Source: CAZWHE01 sp964633825 (lineage in GTDB: Bacteria; Planctomycetota; B15-G4; CAYZWU01). Taken from it: a stretch of 6,583 bases of DNA. The first letter of the stretch is position 1. Every line of letters starts with the position of its first letter. The stretch lies in assembly GCA_964633825.1 (NCBI GenBank), contig CAZWHE010000190.1:1-6583 (forward strand). Direction: 5' to 3'. Shown piece by piece: positions 5,746-6,583 of the stretch. The notes beneath the pieces were generated by a model. The model saw only the letters and a program-made list of their open reading frames with translations, had not been told where the DNA came from and made no database searches. The translations under genes and the position numbers were made by a program.

Positions 5746-6409
5746 TCTTGGCGATCTTTTCTCTCCCCCTTTTCAGGACCACGCCGATGTTGGACTTGGT
5801 CAGGCCGGTTATTTCGGCGATCTCTCTGAGAGAGTGCTCCTCCAGATAGAAGAGACGCATGATTTCCCGGTCGCGGGCCGATATCCCGACCTCACCGGCG
5901 TGGAGAATCTCTAGGATCCTCTGCAGGCGCATTTCCTCCTCTTCTTCCTCTTCTTTCCGGATCAGCTTCTCGACCATGGAATGGCAGGCCTCGCGGCTCA
6001 TCAGGTTGTCGTGAAGCCCGGGCCTCCTCTGGGTCCGTCTTTTTTCTTCCCTGCTGAAGTTGGCAATCACCCGGTAACACCAGGGAAAGAGATATTTCAT
6101 GGGAAAGCGCTCTTTGGGAGTGGTCAGCTTCATGAAGAGAAGAGCGTACATCCTGTTCGTCACGATTTGGGCTTCCACGTTCGCCCTGATCGAATATATG
6201 ACCCTCCCGCAGTAGGCGGAAAAGAGGGGGACCGTCAAGCGGTAGAAGTGGTCGAAAAAGTCGCTTTTCCCCGTTTTCTGGTAGTGGTGCAGCAGGGTTT
6301 TGCACACGTCCTGAAACCTGTCGAGATTTGGGGGAGGAGAGGATCCGTCAATGGACGAAAGAATCAGATCCCGGGCTCGGGTGAGCAGAACCTGAACTTC
6401 TTCCTTCAT
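5681..6409 (-). CDS. Sigma-70 family RNA polymerase sigma factor, ECF-like and diverged
   Basis: The protein has 242 residues, longer than a typical ECF factor (about 180-200), with an N-terminal extension of about 50 residues. Residues 51-125 fit sigma region 2 in outline (FFDHFYRLTVPLF through FPWCYRVIANFSREEKRR). The usual acidic/Gln signature (xEDLVQEVF) is degenerate here (EAQIVTNRMY, 79-88). Region 4 is clear at 173-223: SARDREIMRLFYL followed by the helix-turn-helix SLREIAEITGLTKSNIGVVLKRGREKI. Between the two domains lies a linker with seven consecutive glutamates (153-159). It should bind RNA polymerase core and direct it to a small regulon, but no anti-sigma gene is adjacent. The ATG at 6409 has GGGA 6 bases upstream and a good promoter 44 bases upstream. 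Its 3' end overlaps the Rrf2 gene by 65 bp. The family is confident; promoter specificity is unknown. Confidence 0.85.
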   Translation of the reverse strand: MKEEVQVLLTRARDLILSSIDGSSPPPNLDRFQDVCKTLLHHYQKTGKSDFFDHFYRLTVPLFSAYCGRVIYSIRANVEAQIVTNRMYALLFMKLTTPKERFPMKYLFPWCYRVIANFSREEKRRTQRRPGLHDNLMSREACHSMVEKLIRKEEEEEEEMRLQRILEILHAGEVGISARDREIMRLFYLEEHSLREIAEITGLTKSNIGVVLKRGREKIAKIIGSKKPPACGSGAHTPDRRG

Positions 6410-6419
6410 AGTGATCCCG

Positions 6420-6431
6420 ATAGGTTCCTAT
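6420..6431. repeat. Short palindrome in the sigma-gene leader
   Basis: ATAGG-TT-CCTAT has perfect 5-bp arms with a 2-base centre. It lies between the predicted start of transcription (about 6446) and the sigma ATG (6409). It has the same 5-2-5 architecture as the palindrome at 5265-5276 but a different sequence. It could be an operator for feedback control, or chance. Confidence 0.3.
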
Positions 6432-6452
6432 ATTCTTGCCCTGTGAGGCCTG

Positions 6453-6481
6453 ATTGTAGTGGGAAGGAATCGGGCGAACAA
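6453..6481 (-). promoter_or_regulatory. Predicted sigma-70 promoter of the sigma-factor gene
   Basis: On the minus strand TTGTTC (6481-6476) and TACAAT (6458-6453) are separated by 17 bases. The start would be near 6446, giving a leader of about 37 bases. This looks like a housekeeping promoter, not an obvious ECF autoregulated site. Confidence 0.55.
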
Positions 6482-6485
6482 GGGG

Positions 6486-6517
6486 AAAAAAAGGTGAACC
6501 GATCCCTTGACCGGTTC
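6486..6517 (-). terminator. Possible minus-strand intrinsic terminator before the sigma promoter
   Basis: Read on the minus strand, GAACCG (6517-6512) and CGGTTC (6501-6496) form a 6-bp stem with a 10-base loop. ACC and then seven T (6492-6486) follow. This could stop transcription coming from beyond the tRNA before it reaches the sigma gene. The stem is short and the T-run starts three bases after it. The same inverted repeat overlaps the -35 box of the tRNA promoter on the other strand, so it could instead be an operator. Confidence 0.35.
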
Positions 6518-6535
6518 GATAAGAGTGTATAGAAT
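6507..6535 (+). promoter_or_regulatory. Strong predicted promoter of the initiator tRNA
   Basis: TTGACC (6507-6512) and TAGAAT (6530-6535) are separated by 17 bases, five of six consensus matches in each box. Transcription would start near 6542, about 17 bases before the mature tRNA 5' end, a normal leader for RNase P removal. Confidence 0.7.
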
Positions 6536-6558
6536 TTCTTCAGGTTATGGATATAGAA

Positions 6559-6583
6559 CGCGGGGTGGAGCAGTCTGGCAGCT
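6559..6583 (+). tRNA. Initiator tRNA-Met (fMet), first 25 bases
   Basis: The last 25 bases match the 5' part of bacterial initiator tRNA-Met. The acceptor 5' strand is CGCGGGG, followed by T8, G9, the D-arm start GGAG, the D-loop CAGTCTGGCA and the closing GCT. From memory, this differs from E. coli tRNA-fMet at only two D-loop positions. The 5' C (which stays unpaired opposite A72) and A11 in the D-stem are initiator features. The anticodon lies beyond the window. The strong promoter upstream supports a real gene. Confidence 0.85.

Overview
This 6.6 kb chromosomal window is moderately GC-rich and carries five complete protein genes, one gene cut by the left edge, and the first 25 bases of an initiator tRNA at the right edge. 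No mobile element, CRISPR array or phage gene is visible. The gene set is a sensor kinase with c-type heme motifs, a stand-alone receiver, an NDP-forming acyl-CoA synthetase, an Rrf2 regulator with a cysteine cluster and a diverged sigma factor. With the unusual H-box of the kinase, it suggests an anaerobic or metabolically versatile bacterium, perhaps in the Desulfobacterota (former Deltaproteobacteria). That placement is an inference with low confidence.

Layout. Positions 1-189 (minus) hold the N-terminus of a probable membrane protein. A 241-bp divergent region follows, with one promoter-like element facing each way and a very strong GC hairpin in the leader of the next gene. Positions 431-2344 (plus) encode a membrane histidine kinase whose periplasmic part has a CxxCH and a Cx4CH motif, followed by HAMP, PAS and kinase domains. 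The receiver protein gene (2344-2790) overlaps its stop codon by one base, so the two form a translationally coupled pair. Converging on it with a 12-bp gap is a 766-residue acyl-CoA synthetase (2803-5103, minus) with the order ATP-grasp, then CoA-binding/ligase domains.

A 204-bp divergent region (5104-5307) carries a perfect TATAAT for the synthetase, a 33-bp interrupted dyad at its predicted transcription start, and a promoter with a small palindrome for the Rrf2-type regulator (5308-5745, plus). The regulator's 3' end overlaps by 65 bp the 3' end of a sigma-70-like factor gene (5681-6409, minus). The 149 bp from the sigma gene to the tRNA hold a good promoter for the sigma gene, a possible terminator facing it, and a strong promoter for the initiator tRNA-Met starting at 6559.

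How the genes may work together. The kinase/receiver pair is one signalling unit and probably senses a redox or gas/heme signal outside the membrane. The synthetase would interconvert an acyl-CoA with its acid while making ATP or GTP. The divergent Rrf2 protein, probably an iron-sulfur sensor, is the obvious candidate to control the synthetase and itself through the dyads between them. A link between the heme kinase and the synthetase is only suggested by proximity.
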